From Diabrotica undecimpunctata (lineage: Eukaryota; Arthropoda; Insecta; Coleoptera; Chrysomelidae), in contig NC_092804.1 of the NCBI RefSeq assembly GCF_040954645.1, forward strand, positions 92,074,362 to 92,138,361: a DNA stretch of 64,000 nucleotides, read 5' to 3'. A program made the translations under genes and the position numbers. Under the pieces are notes generated by a model. It was not told the origin of the DNA and did not search any database. It saw only the letters and a program-made list of their open reading frames with translations. Every line of letters begins with the position of its first letter. Position 1 is the stretch's first letter. Positions 1-10,495 of this stretch are shown here, piece after piece.

Positions 1-273
1 TTACACAATTTTTGACAGGACATGGGTCTTTCAGGTCTTACACATTTAAAATAAAGAAAACCAACGATGATAGGTGCTCTACATGTCATGAGAGAGACGA
101 CGCGGAGCATTGCATCTTTCGGTGCAATGTTTTCGCCCAAGAACAAAATAGGCTGCGGAATAGGTTAGGGGATATAAGGCCCAATAATATTATACATATA
201 GCGTTGCATAGTAAACAAAACTTTGAATTTATAATAGACCAGATCACGCACATTATGAAACGAAAGACCAGCA
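1..273 (+). pseudogene. Duplicated ORF2 C-terminal piece of the R1-like LINE
   Basis: Bases 1-273 repeat bases 1304-1576 almost perfectly (offset 1303), covering the GHGSFRSYTFKI motif and the Cys-x2-Cys...His...Cys cluster. The similarity stops in the middle of ORF2, before the stop codon and 3' UTR. The sequence then switches directly into the reverse transcriptase domain of the next copy, and the reading frame changes at the switch. A local tandem duplication of a 1.3 kb unit or two joined truncated copies would both explain it. An assembly artefact is also possible because the two copies are so similar. Confidence 0.8.
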
Positions 274-274
274 A

Positions 275-1603
275 AGATGGGCCGCTTTGATAATGTTTGA
301 TGTGAAGAATGCCTTTAACTCCGCCAACTGGGCACACATCATACGAAAATTGGAAACTGCAGACGTGTCGGGATATTTAATAAACATGATAAAAAGATAC
401 TTAACCGACAGATATGTGTCAGTGGCTAGAAACGCAGAGATTCGATTAACAGCTGGCGTACCGCAAGGATCCGTACTAGGCCCGACATTATGGAATATAC
501 TTTACAATGGGGTACTGGACATCGACTACGGCAGAGATAGCATAGCAATAGCCTACGCTGACGATCTAGCTATCTTAACGATTAGTGACATGTATTGGGA
601 AATTGTAGATACGATAAACGACTGTTTTAACAAGGTAAATAGGTGGATGAAAAATAATGATTTAGAACTCGCAGGCAGCAAGACCGAGGTGGTCATTCTG
701 AAGGCTCCAAGAAATGGGCCAGATCTGATCTTTCAACTAGGTAGCAATGAGCTGAGACCAACGAACTGTGCTAAATATTTAGGCATTGATTTGGACAAAG
801 GCTTAAGATTTACGAAACATCTTTCGAGAGTGGTTAAGAAGGCGGACAAACAAACAGCAGCCATCCAGAGAATAACACCTAATATAGGAGGTCCAAGCAG
901 CATCAAGAGAAGACTATATCTACATATTGTACAATCGACCCTCCTATACGGAACCCCCGTCTGGATAGATGTACTAAGATATCAAAAATATAAAGATATG
1001 ATAACAAGAGCACAACGTAAACCCCTACTCAAAGTCATAAGCGCGTACAGAACCACTTCTACTATAGCCCTACAGACAATAGCAGGTACGATCCCCATCC
1101 ATCTCCTAGCCAAGGAACGGCAGATGCTATACGAAAACCGGAATGGCCACTTACCTCTGGTAAGGGCGACCATACGGGAGCAGATATTAACAGAATGGCA
1201 AACGGAATGGGAGGCACAGATTACGAAAGCTCAATGGACAAAAACGCTAATCCCAGATGTGGTTGCGTGGTACAACTGCAAATTTAAGCGGGTAAATTAC
1301 TATTTTACACAATTTTTGACAGGACATGGGTCTTTCAGGTCTTACACATTTAAAATAAAGAAAACCAACGATGATAGGTGCTCTACATGTCATGAGAGAG
1401 ACGACGCGGAGCATTGCATCTTTCGGTGCAATGTTTTCGCCCAAGAACAAAATAGGCTGCGGAATAGGTTAGGGGATATAAGGCCCAATAATATTATACA
1501 TATAGCGTTGCATAGTAAACAAAACTTTGAATTTATAATAGACCAGATCACGCAAATTATGAAACGAAAGACCATCCTGGAAAGAGCCGAACAAGATGGG
1601 TGA
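275..1603 (+). pseudogene. ORF2 reverse transcriptase of the R1-like LINE, 5'-truncated
   Basis: The open frame of about 440 codons starts inside the reverse transcriptase domain at FDVKNAFNSANW (the first catalytic Asp region). It continues through GVPQGSVLGP and the YADD active-site motif at about residue 90, then a thumb and connection region, and ends with GHGSFRSYTFKI and a Cys/His cluster. There is no natural start codon: the frame simply emerges from the upstream junction. Such proteins copy their own RNA at a nicked genomic target. The endonuclease half is missing, so this copy cannot move by itself, although the RT active site is intact. Confidence 0.85.
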
Positions 1604-2342
1604 GGAGGGTCTCCTCTCGCACCACATAAGGGACCACTTAGAACTTTTTTCTCCCTTCTAACTCATACGCGATACGTACGGGGATACCGCCGAATCAGCA
1701 TAGCAGACGCAACATAGGTACACATACCCCTACTCTTCAGGGTACTCTACTATTCCGAATAAAGCTTGATCAGGATGTTAGAAGTCCTCTGAATTCTTTA
1801 GGAACGATAGTCCCCTTCTTCTCTATCCAATTGTTCCAGATACATACAGACTCCTTTCATATCACATAGTCCATAGTCAACCATGATCTTCAAAGGACGT
1901 ATACTGCCTTTCCCAATAACTACTAGTCCTTGAATTATTGTTCCGAATCAGGAACCGGACCTTCCCCTATGTGTTGGCCGCTCCTAGGCAAGCAGCATAG
2001 GATAACTTAAGACATCATCTGAGAACGTATCTTTCAGGCAGCGCAGGATATCCCCATGTTTCGTTCTCTAATGAACTCGTCCGGGGATATCCCTCGTCGA
2101 AGAGGGGGTTGTTTTAATTGGTAGGCGACTGGTCAGGGGGCATGCGGTACATATAGTCCATACTCTGGACTGTATGCCCTAGCATGTTTTCCTCTCTGGA
2201 TCGAATCCAACAGTACTAGGGACACCTTCCCTAGTCGGTTTTGAACCTTTCCACCTCATTCCAAAAAAAAAAAAAGGTTGCTGCTATATAGAAATCACTA
2301 ACTTGGTGCGTCACTAATTATTGTGAGAACATCGTAATAGTA

Positions 2343-2555
2343 TCATATTCTCGGGCAGTATTACAAGCTATTCGTAGCCATCCATTAGATAGTTTTCAAA
2401 ACTCTATTATAATTGATATCAAAAAATTATTACATGAACTAAAATTCACAAAAGAAACAGTTATTTTACTCTGGGTTAAAGAACACAATGGAGTAATTGG
2501 AAACGAATTAGTGGACAGTGTGGCAAAAATACATCTGAGATATCCGAAATTATAA
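2343..2555 (+). pseudogene. RNase H domain fragment of a LINE
   Basis: A 70-codon stretch ending in TAA reads like the C-terminal half of the RNase H domain found in Jockey- and I-type LINE ORF2 proteins. The diagnostic part is a WVKEHNGVIGNELVD motif, matching the usual W-x-P-x-H-x-G-I-x-G-N-E-x-A-D pattern with conservative changes. The upstream catalytic part is gone, and no reverse transcriptase is found next to it. It lies immediately downstream of the R1-like poly(A) tail but belongs to another, older element. Confidence 0.6.
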
Positions 2556-4243
2556 ATGTTTACTTCTTTGAAGCTCTTTTTTCTATTATCATGAGCATTG
2601 GCAATGAAAGATGGATGTCAAAATATAGAGGTTCAGAAGATTTCAGAAAATGAGTTCAGAAAATGAAAAACAAATTTGTATCTCAAAACAATGCGGGGAT
2701 TTTGTTATGTTTTATTTTATCAATTAAAGATAGAATAAAAATTTTATTTTGTTATAGAACGCGGGCACATAAATTTGCAACACCCTGTACATCGATTTGT
2801 AAATATTTATTATAGGTTAGTTATAAGCAGTGGGTTTATCCATAATGAGTTTTACCCTGAAGGACTGAAAAACATTAGTAAATACTTAAATGTGAATAGA
2901 CAATTGTTTACCGGTATTTGTAGATATTATATTTTAAGTCTTTTGTTTTGTTTCGCTGGAAAGGCTAAAGCCACCAGGTAGTTATTGTATTTTGAAAGTA
3001 TAAGATAAAACCGTTATCATTTTCAAAGAAAGTGGTTTAGAAGCGATGCTTGGGTTTTTCTGATCTAAAATGAGAGGCGGGATATAGTAATTTTCTGATT
3101 GGTTAGCGAGTTTGGAATGGGGATGAAAGAGAGTGAATGTCATCCGAAAGAAGCATTTGAAGTATTTTGTGTAGTCAGTTAAGAAGCGAGTGCCAGTGGT
3201 GTTAATTAGAAGTGGGTGGCTGAAAGGTGGAACGAGAGATAGGTCAAAGTTGAGAAGTCGAATACCTCCTTGATTGTATAAAGTCCAAGTGAGTAAGTCA
3301 CAAGAACTATACCTATTAAAAATATTTGCGACAAGTAAAAAAAATACTTGAGTTTCAGGAGATTATTAGAATATGAAAGAAAGAAGAGAATTTTGTAGTT
3401 TGTTGAACGAGTACTGGTAAAAGAAGTATGCTTCTGTTTTGGAGAAAGTGTTGCTGGTATGCTGATAGTTTGGTACTTAGAACGGAGAAGGCTTGATTGG
3501 TAGCCCAACATAATCAACAAGAGGGAGCTATTTTGGTCGAAAGGAGACATCGTCGTGTGTGAATTAAAAGGTCAGTCAATAAATTTTTGTGACAGAATTT
3601 TTGTATGTTTCAAATAAAAGACTATACCATTAGAAGATTAAAAATTATCGCTATTTTAAAATAGTTTTTTTTTGTTCAAAGGATAATTATTAATATTGCT
3701 TAATAAATTTAAAAAGTTTCTTTTTATAATATTCAGAATTTAATATTTTTTTGAGTACAAAAACATGAAGAAAGATTCCAATATTTCTAAATTTTCATAG
3801 GAAATGTAATTGATTTGCGAATATCAAAATTTCTTGTTTATGTGTTTTATCAATGTTATAAAAAGCAAACCGATAAATATTTGTTAGATTAAAATTATTT
3901 TATGTGATACAACTTTCATTGGGAGAGTTAAGCCCATGGAATTTATTTGATAAATCTGCATTTTATTTCTTTTGATAATAAAAAATATTTGTATTTTTTT
4001 ATTTATGTTGTTTCCATTTATTTCCTTTTCCTATTTTATCCCGATAAGGAACAACTAAGAGATACTGGAACCTACGAGAAAAGATAAGTATAACCTAAGC
4101 TGATTTTTTTTTGTATAATAAAATGGCACCCTGAGATTATTTTTTTTATGTATGATTTTGCGACACTTTGATAATTAATTAAATAATTAATTAAATGAAT
4201 AAAAAGTTAATATAAAAGTAAGAAAAAGCAGATCATAATAAAA
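2556..4243. other. AT-rich stretch without recognisable gene
   Basis: No credible coding region was seen. Short open frames here, including a 114-codon one on the minus strand at 3206-3550, have no domain motif and a composition typical of AT-rich non-coding DNA. The right end probably contains the 5' LTR of the gag-bearing remnant that follows, but its second copy is absent, so the LTR boundary cannot be set. Confidence 0.5.
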
Positions 4244-4262
4244 TGGCGAACCAACGTGTGGC
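4244..4262 (+). promoter_or_regulatory. Possible primer-binding site of a decayed LTR element
   Basis: The 19-nt sequence TGGCGAACCAACGTGTGGC closely resembles the TGGCGCCCAACGTGGGGC primer-binding site at 12012 in gypsy-1. It lies about 250 bp upstream of a gag-like reading frame, the expected place. With no matching LTR pair the call rests on similarity and position only. Confidence 0.35.
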
Positions 4263-4509
4263 ATGAAAGTATCTCTAGTTGTGAATTTGGAAGGATAGGA
4301 AACGGAAAAACAGGTGATTGAAAATTTATTTGCCCGTCGGAAAAAGTTGATATATTATTTGAAAGTTTATGAAATATTTTTTTTATTTACTTTTCTCTAG
4401 GTACAATTTATTGTATTTGAGGAGAGAAAAATTTTCGTCTCTGTAGCATACAAGGTATTTTCGAATTTCTTATCAAAGCAAAAGCAAAGAAAATTTAGAA
4501 ACAACAATT

Positions 4510-5894
4510 ATGGAAACAGAGAAACAGAAAGAATCAGGAATAGAGAAATTATTACAACTGTTGCAAATACAATCACAAACAATGAATGAAACATCAAAGA
4601 AAATGGATAGAAATCCACAGGAAACAAAACAAATAATGAATGAAACATCAAAGAAAATAGATGAAACAAAAAGAACAATGCAAGAAAATCAGAAGGAAAC
4701 AAAACAAGCCATAGAAGAGAACAACAAGAAAATGGGGGAACGCATAGAAAAGTAGGAAAAGGAAATAAAAGGATGTTTGACAATGATGAAGAACGAAATG
4801 AAAAAACAAGAAATGAAAATTCAAAATAAAATGAAGGATATACAAAATTGCCAGAGAAAGGAACTAGAGAACTTAGAGAAACCAAATTTGAAAAAGCGTT
4901 ACAAGAAGACATGCGAGAAACAGAAAGAAAAATGGAGGAAATCAAGAATCAACAAAATTCCGGGGAAAGAAGGGAAACGATTATCCATAGTACAGAGGAA
5001 GTGAAAATACGGTTTGGCGGGGATGTAAGAAAATTACACCCAGTGCCCTTCATAAATAATTTAAAAAAGAAAGTACAATACATCGGACATTTTGAAGCAG
5101 CAAAAAAAACGATCAGAAACCATCTCAAAGATGAGGCAAGTCTATGGTTTGACAGCAAAGAGGAAGAGCTTGACAGTTGGCACAAATTTGAACGCAAATT
5201 TTTGAGTTATTTCTGGGGAAAAATCCAACAATTACAAGTAAACAAGGAATTGCAAAATGGAAAGTACAATGAGAGGATGGGTATCTCAGAGAAAATGTAC
5301 GCACTACCAGTCTACAACAACGCAAAACATCTGCAATACAATTATTCATCCGAACAATTAGTAGAGCTGATTGCAAGACATTTTGAAGATACACTTGAAG
5401 ATCACATCAATCTACAAAACTACAAAGACATCGATATCTTATGCCAATTTCAACAAATAAGAGAATCACGTATGCATGAAAGAAGGACAAGAAGATCGCA
5501 CGAAAACTACAGACACCGAGAAACTCAAGAATACAGAGATAGAGGACAAAATTTTAGGAGGGATTATACAAAACCAGAATTTATGCCAAGGAGGGAAAAC
5601 GAAAGTAGACAAAACGGAAGAGAAAACCAAGAACTCAGAAATCGGCAATGGAACGAGGACAGGTATCGAGAAAATCAGAACAGAAACAACAACCGCACAT
5701 ACCAAGAAAACAGATATAATAATCGACGAAATGAACAGGAACCTCACGGAAACCGATACGGGGCTGATAGACCAAAAGAAAATAAAAGAGAGATACACAA
5801 CACGCAAATAGAAGAATATGAGGACGAAAGACAGAGCAACGGAAGAAGAAGCACAGAAGAACAGCAAGCGTCTTTTCACGAAGGCGCTCACTAA
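4510..5894 (+). pseudogene. Gag-like protein of the LTR remnant, broken
   Basis: The reading frame starts at ATG 4510 with a Lys/Glu/Gln-rich region made of repeated ETSKKMDE-type units, very likely a coiled coil of about 80 residues. It meets an in-frame TAG at 4753-4755 and shifts frame near 4848. A second frame (4848-5894) carries a globular part with LHPVPFINNLKKK and ASLWFDSKEEEL, similar to the capsid region of gypsy-type gags. A long Arg/Asn/Glu-rich tail then likely binds RNA in place of zinc knuckles. Gag proteins assemble the particle in which reverse transcription occurs. One stop and one frameshift make it non-functional. Confidence 0.65.
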
Positions 5895-6139
5895 ATACAG
5901 AAAAACCAAACAGGAATCTTTTGTCAACCCAAGGAGTTTATTAAATTGGCAGGAAACAATGAAAAGAAAAATGGAGTTAATTTAAAATTTGTGGATGGGT
6001 TTAACAAGGAGAAACCAATTAAAATTATGATAGACACTGGTTCGGAAATAACACTGGTCAACAGAAAAATAAAAGAAGAAGTTAATTTAACAAATTTAAA
6101 TTACAAAATACCTATTCTCGGATTCACCAGTAGATTTCA
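5895..6139 (+). pseudogene. Retroviral-type aspartic protease fragment
   Basis: The frame continues in phase with the gag frame, directly after the gag TAA. It contains the catalytic motif MIDTGSEITLV (D-T/S-G), the signature of pepsin-like retrotransposon proteases, within about 65 residues. Homology ends soon after KIPILGFTSR, where the element is cut off. Gag and pol being in the same frame, separated only by a stop codon, could mean natural readthrough or simply a mutation; this cannot be decided from one copy. Confidence 0.6.
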
Positions 6140-6337
6140 GCGTTGGCTCTTACGGACAATGTTAATCAAATGGAAGAAAACGCTGCAGCGTTGCTAGTTC
6201 ATCGTCTACCTCAATGTGGCAGAGCCGTTTTCGAACGTAACACTCTCTTACACACCGAGCACTTGCAATTTTGCACTAACATTCACTGATTTGCCCTAAT
6301 GACTGTTCCAGAAAATATTCGGACGTCGTCGTAATAT
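6140..6337. other. Unassigned sequence after the truncated protease
   Basis: No open frame or repeat was recognised. The sequence is somewhat less AT-rich than its neighbours, but no coding signal was found. Confidence 0.4.
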
Positions 6338-6606
6338 AGTGCTCAACAATTGATAAGGATCATAATTATGATTTCAAATATTTTAAAAGTTTGTTGAGAT
6401 CTTAGTATGATGACTTGAATAGAATAAATGAAAATAGATGACTTTTATATTCAACTTTTTGCTGACCCTAGTAAAAAATGGCCATAATGGCAAAATTTAT
6501 TTTATTTCGTTTAAAATTAATAATAAAGTCGGGGTATTAATTTTTACAAAATTCGGCTATTTCTGAAGTAAAATATTACTTCGATCCTTATCAATTGTTG
6601 AGCACT
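6338..6606. mobile_element. Short terminal-inverted-repeat element (MITE), hAT-like
   Basis: A 24-nt inverted repeat, AGTGCTCAACAATTGATAAG plus GATC, occurs perfectly at 6338-6361 and 6583-6606. It encloses 221 bp of AT-rich sequence with no coding capacity. The size and non-coding centre are those of a MITE. The ends resemble the CAGTG-type ends of some hAT elements, and the flanking octamers (tcgtaata and ttgtattt) could be a degenerate 8-bp target duplication (5 of 8 match). The superfamily call is an inference. Confidence 0.6.
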
Positions 6607-7368
6607 GTTGTATTTGACGAATAGAAAATTTCTCACATCTCTTGTTGTCATATTTACGGAAATGGATGTTTGGAGACCTTTTGAATAGAATTGAAATGAA
6701 TAGAAAGAAAATGCCACGATTAGTAGATAAGTTAAAAATATATCGAGGATACATAATTTATGTTTTAATATTATTTATACAGGGTGTTTCATTAACAGTT
6801 ATCTATATAGTAACTGGAGATACCTAAAACACTAATCACATGCTATGATTTTTGTGACTGATATTTTTAAGTTAAAGTTGATTTCATATAATTGAATGAA
6901 CTATCTTTCAATAAAATCCTTGCAACTCATAAATATTGGCAATATCATTTTGATGTCTTCTACTTTAAAATGTTTAATATATCTAATTTGCCGATATGAA
7001 TGAGTCAGATTAAATTTAATTATTAGATAGAAGAATTTTTTTACTAACAACAAAATTTTTGTAATTGATTAATATTTTGTATTTCGATAATGACCTCCGA
7101 AGTAAAAGTCGTAGAATTCGTAGATAATAGCTTACTGACTAATGGGCGTTTGTAGAAATGGTTTAACCGTGTAGAAATTTCGGTATTGTTGTAATTAATT
7201 ACCCATTTAGAATTTTCCTGATAATAGTATCTACTAATTGTTATACGAGTGCGTATATCTATAGCAGTTTTGCAGTTTGCAGAAACGGTTTAACTGTTTT
7301 GTGTGTGCATTCGAGAAGGTACGTTAACTTGTCAAAAAATAAGTGCAATTTATTTTTAAACTTTTTTT
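6607..7368. other. AT-rich, no recognisable gene
   Basis: No coding region could be supported. An ACAGGGTGTTTCATTAA sequence near 6780 resembles the ends of several insect DNA transposons, but a partner end was not found. Two similar 20-nt segments around 7153 and 7275 (both with GAAAYGGTTTAACYGT) lie upstream of the transposase fragment and may be part of its old 5' region. Confidence 0.4.
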
Positions 7369-7800
7369 ATGTACTGTGTCAAAAACAAGAAGTATTTAGA
7401 GGTGAAAAGTTTCAAACAAGGACAAATCTTAGATTTATATGCGCGACAAATTATTTTGAATATGTTGATATATACAACAAAAACAAATTCCAATCTGACT
7501 CCAACACAAATTGTTTCTACAACAAGTACAGCGCTGGGTGTTAGCGATAGGACAGTCTGGAAAATTCGTCAGGAAGGATTGGATCATAATGGAGACTTAC
7601 CCAAAATTCTGAAAAACCCACGTAAACGGACCAAGAAGGAAACCAATCGGGAGTTTACCTACGATGAGAATATCAGGAGCCAATTGAGACGACTTGTTCA
7701 CATAAAAATTTTCTTAAAGAACATACCTCCCACAATCAAAGCTATCCTGGATGCCGTTAATTTACACGAACATTTGCCTAAATCTTCCAAAAGTACTCAT
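7369..7800 (+). pseudogene. IS630/Tc1-like transposase, N-terminal DNA-binding half only
   Basis: About 140 codons read as the N-terminal region of an IS630/Tc1-type transposase. There is a helix-turn-helix with TALGVSDRTVWKIRQEG, a basic linker (NPRKRTKKE), and a second helical domain with IRSQLRRLV and PPTIKAILDAVNLHEHLPKS. Such domains bind the transposon ends. Homology fades after about 7800, and the DDE catalytic domain is absent, so this is a truncated copy. The open frame runs on to 8064, but that part looks like non-coding sequence. Confidence 0.6.
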
Positions 7801-8054
7801 GCATTGCATGCTTATATCATTTTTTTACATCGCTTTACACATACATTCTATCGCTCAGATACTAACATTATTTTATTAACGTTTAACTTACACCTTAACA
7901 TACTTATTACATTTAACCATTACTTACTGATGGCCTTGTTAACATATTTTTCAGGCCGTCTATGTAGCTATTTTTATACGATTTTTTCTAATATAACATA
8001 TATTTCTATTTCTTACCAGAGAGCCGAAGCACAATACCAACCTATAAAACATAA

Positions 8055-8160
8055 TATCACCTGACTTGTCGTAGATAAAATAAAGTATGCAACTCACAAT
8101 ACCATTTGTATTCGGCGATTTTTATATCACCCGAATTGTCGTAGATAAAACATAGTATGC
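8055..8160. repeat. Two direct copies of a 36-bp unit
   Basis: A 36-bp unit containing TTGTCGTAGATAAAA and AGTATGC occurs at 8055-8090 and 8125-8160, a 70-bp period, with a few substitutions. It lies just after the transposase fragment; its role is unknown. Confidence 0.6.
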
Positions 8161-8597
8161 GTAATTCTGTAATTTTAATAAAAATTTTATGCATATAGCT
8201 ATGTATAGTAATGCACGTTCATTGGAGACCTCTGTATAGTAGTGATCGTTTAGATAAGAGTTATGTTGGGCAGTGATCAATCAGATGATATCTATATCAA
8301 GTAAGATACGTTTTATGATGTAGCCATACTGCCATACCTCTTTGTAAAGAGCAGGTGTTTGATTGAAGGGAGATCCATATGTAGAGTGATCAATCATAGG
8401 AGTTGTGTAGAGGTCAGAACCTTGTCGAATTATGATGATTCATATATTGTAACGATCGGTCTGAGAAGATTATATAGTGGATGATTGTTGGTTTGGTCAT
8501 ATTTTAAGAATGGTATACATTCCTATTCGTTTCATTTCAGGGATAGCCGCTGATGTGCGTTATATCGATTTCAATATCATATGAATTGTTTCGAGGT

Positions 8598-8617
8598 AGA
8601 GAGAGAGAGAGAGAGAG
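8598..8617. repeat. (GA)n microsatellite
   Basis: An uninterrupted run of about ten GA dinucleotides lies in otherwise unremarkable sequence. Confidence 0.9.
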
Positions 8618-8791
8618 TCACCGACCGGTGGCGTGACGAGATGATAAACTGTATTAGGCGTGGAATCTCCTTCAAAATAGGTCCAATATGTGATATAGCG
8701 CCGTTTTTGCGGTGTTGTCATGTTTGTTTCTCTGTTAGCTTCAGTGCAGTGACTACTCACCTTTCGTTCAACGTCTATTATGCTAAAATCC

Positions 8792-9004
8792 GATCAATAC
8801 CAACGAAGATCATTCGCAAAGATCGGACCAATAGAAACGGAGATACGACGTAATGCAGTTTTGGCAATGTTTTTGTTTGTGTTTTTTTTTGTGTTATCGT
8901 ATTCGATATCCCCTCCTCTTTCATTTAGCGTGTTACACATAGTAATCTGACCAATAACAACGGAGATATGCTGTAGTGCCCCTTTGGCAATGCCTTTGCG
9001 TTTG
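8792..9004. repeat. Degenerate tandem units containing ACCAATA-ACGGAGAT
   Basis: Units beginning GACCAATAGAAACGGAGATA (8826) and GACCAATAACAACGGAGATA (8949) repeat with a 123-bp period and stay similar for about 55 bp, through TTTGGCAATG. A partial third copy starts at 8792. No open frame is maintained across them. Origin unknown. Confidence 0.55.
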
Positions 9005-9180
9005 ATTTTTATCTTAACATATTCGTTACCACCTCCCTTTCCATCGATACCTCGCCCGTCACGATCCGATATGCCGTCGCGCCTCCACCACAAAAGAGCC
9101 AAAAATTACCAGAATGGACCTTAGCGATTTCCCATGTTAATTTCCATAAGAGTTGGTCCCGTCCCCGTATAGCCCCTTTA

Positions 9181-9197
9181 GATCCGTTTACACGGGT
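9181..9197 (+). repeat. Left terminal inverted repeat of Harbinger
   Basis: The sequence GATCCGTTTACACGGGT pairs with the right end over GTTTACACGG and, with mismatches, a few bases beyond. It is preceded by TTA. Confidence 0.75.
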
Positions 9198-9447
9198 AGA
9201 GTAATGATGCAAGTACTTGGTAGAGTAGAATAACTCTACCGTAAAAACGCTCAGCGCAGTAGAGTAGCAAGTAGAGTGCATAGTAGGTTGTAGAGTGACT
9301 AGCAACATGTGGCAAAGTAACTCTACTACCACCACCACCGCCAAAATGTCCACTCGCCTGCGCACTCTACCCATGGAACGCGGTCAATTCTGGTAGAGTA
9401 GAATAGGTAGGAGAGTTCATAGGGACGCTGTCAGTCCGGCTGGAGTT

Positions 9448-9660
9448 GTGTTTTGTGTAAATAGTGAAAATGAAGACGAAACTTTAAAACTTGTAGAGAT
9501 GCATGGCGAATACCAGTGTTTATGGAATTTAGGTAGTGTACACTACAGAAATAAAAGTATGAGGCAAGCTGCGGAGGATAAAATCGTCGAAACAATGGAA
9601 AAAGGGGGCTTTAAAGTAAACGAGCTCAAGCAAAAAATTAAGAATATAAGGCACTTATAA
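9448..9660 (+). pseudogene. MADF-domain (Myb/SANT-like) protein of Harbinger, exon 1
   Basis: About 65 codons match a MADF DNA-binding domain: a LVEMHGEYQCLWN start, HYRNKSMRQAAEDKI in the middle, and GFKVNELKQKIKNIR at the end, with the conserved LW and R residues in place. In Harbinger transposons this second protein helps the transposase reach the nucleus and bind the ends. No ATG precedes the domain in frame, so the start is lost or lies in an upstream exon. The frame ends at TAA 9658-9660. This stop abuts the stop of the opposing transposase gene (9661-9663), suggesting that sequence between the two genes was deleted. Confidence 0.75.
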
Positions 9661-10351
9661 TCAAGAATGTTTAAAAATACAAAAATCAAAAAAACCTAAA
9701 TTTCTTAGTTCACTGATTTCGTTTCGCCATTGCCCTGGAATGAGAGATCCGTTGCCAGCAATTTCCTTATAGACACAGCCAAAATATGATTCTGGGGATG
9801 TTTCTCTTAGCCAGTTGTGAAGGCTACAGGCTGTGTTAACTACTTTATTTACTGTTGTTAGTTGTACGGCTAAGTGTCTTTCGAAAATCCGGAAACGACT
9901 AACTAATATTACAAATGCATTCTCTGATTCTTTTTGCCCTGGTCAAGCGGTAATTGAAGACTTGTTCATTTATGGTAAGACGTCTTCGGTACCCACTGTA
10001 TGGCTTCATAAGGTACATTTTAAGCGGAAATGCATCGTCCCCAACAAGGAATGGACCATCGGGTAGAAGACTATTCTCTAATGCTTCATATATAGCACAA
10101 TTTTGAAATACACCTCCATCTGAATTAGATCCTTTGAAACCAACATTGATATAACTGAAGCAGTATTTATGATCAACAACAGCCATACGTACCACGCTGT
10201 GCTGCCCTTTAAAATTATAATATTCACTGCCAGAATTGGGAGGTGCCTTAATTAAAGCGTGTTTGCCGTCTATAGCCCCACAGCAATTTGGAAAGTTCCA
10301 ACGCTCCTTAAAACCCTCAGCCACAGTGTTCCATTCGCCTCTGAAAGGAAC
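9661..10351 (-). pseudogene. Harbinger (HARBI1-type) transposase, catalytic exon, frameshifted
   Basis: Read on the minus strand from a splice acceptor (CAG at about 10352), the exon has the DDE_Tnp_4 core. WNFPNCCGAIDGKHALI holds the first catalytic Asp; next come EYYNFKGQHSVVRMAVVDHKYCF and FLVGDDAFPLKMYLMKPY with the second Asp; then NYRLTRAKR, where the conserved Glu should follow as ENAF. A frameshift near 9925-9935 throws the ENAF motif and the remaining 85 residues (through NWLRETSPESYFGCVYKEI) into another frame. The transposase is therefore inactive. The N-terminal exon lies 13 kb away because gypsy-1 landed in the intron. Confidence 0.85.
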
Positions 10352-10424
10352 CTGAAACCAAAATTTAAAATTCCCTCTTAACATTTACTAATTTAGTTTT
10401 TGTTTTATTTTTTGTTTGTTTTAG

Positions 10425-10495
10425 GAAACTACCATTTCACACAATATAGAATCGCAGGATCCACTCAACACAGAATCACAGGAAGAGGAAGGGAC
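10425..10495 (+). pseudogene. MADF-protein exon 2, part before the gypsy-1 insertion
   Basis: A good splice acceptor (pyrimidine-rich tract ending TTTTAG at 10424) precedes an open stretch starting ETTISHNIESQDPLN. The frame is interrupted by gypsy-1 at 10496 and resumes after it at 23067 with DDPDQSVENITLP, ending at TGA 23266-23268. One TSD copy (GGAC or GAAC) restores the frame exactly, which supports both the exon call and the insertion boundaries. This exon lies antisense inside the transposase intron. Confidence 0.6.

Larger units (their letters stand above)
1..2275 (+). mobile_element. R1-like non-LTR retrotransposon, 5'-truncated, rearranged
   Basis: This is the 3' part of a LINE. 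It holds the reverse transcriptase and C-terminal part of ORF2, then an untranslated tail of about 660 bp ending in a 13-nt A run at 2263-2275. No endonuclease domain or ORF1 lies inside the window, and the left edge is cut by the window. The GHGSF motif and Cys/His cluster near the ORF2 end are typical of the R1 group, so R1-like is the preferred call; a LOA-type relative is the alternative. A 273-bp piece of the ORF2 end is repeated at the left edge (see separate entry). Confidence 0.85.
4244..6139 (+). mobile_element. LTR retrotransposon remnant (primer site, gag, protease only)
   Basis: The stretch runs from a primer-binding-like site through a gag-like frame to the start of an aspartic protease. 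It then breaks off in the middle of the protease at about 6128-6139 into unrelated sequence. Reverse transcriptase, RNase H, integrase and the 3' LTR are absent. The layout fits a Ty3/gypsy-type element; the Arg-rich gag tail without zinc knuckles resembles some insect errantivirus-type gags, but the clade is not assigned. Confidence 0.65.

Noticed and set aside
3206..3550. 114-codon minus-strand open frame
   Set aside because: No domain motif, no start context, composition of AT-rich non-coding DNA.
5466..5927. 153-codon minus-strand frame, Val/Phe/Ser-rich
   Set aside because: Antisense shadow of the Arg/Asn/Glu-rich gag tail.
6778..6800. ACAGGGTGTTTCATTAA as a transposon end (also ACACCCTGTA near 2778)
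   Set aside because: No partner end, target duplication or coding sequence was found, so no element can be delimited.
7801..8064. Continuation of the IS630-like frame
   Set aside because: Open by chance after homology ends; His/Tyr/Phe/Ile-rich like AT-rich non-coding sequence.
8581..8853. 90-codon frame across the (GA)n repeat
   Set aside because: The ER-repeat start comes from the microsatellite; the rest lies in degenerate repeats.
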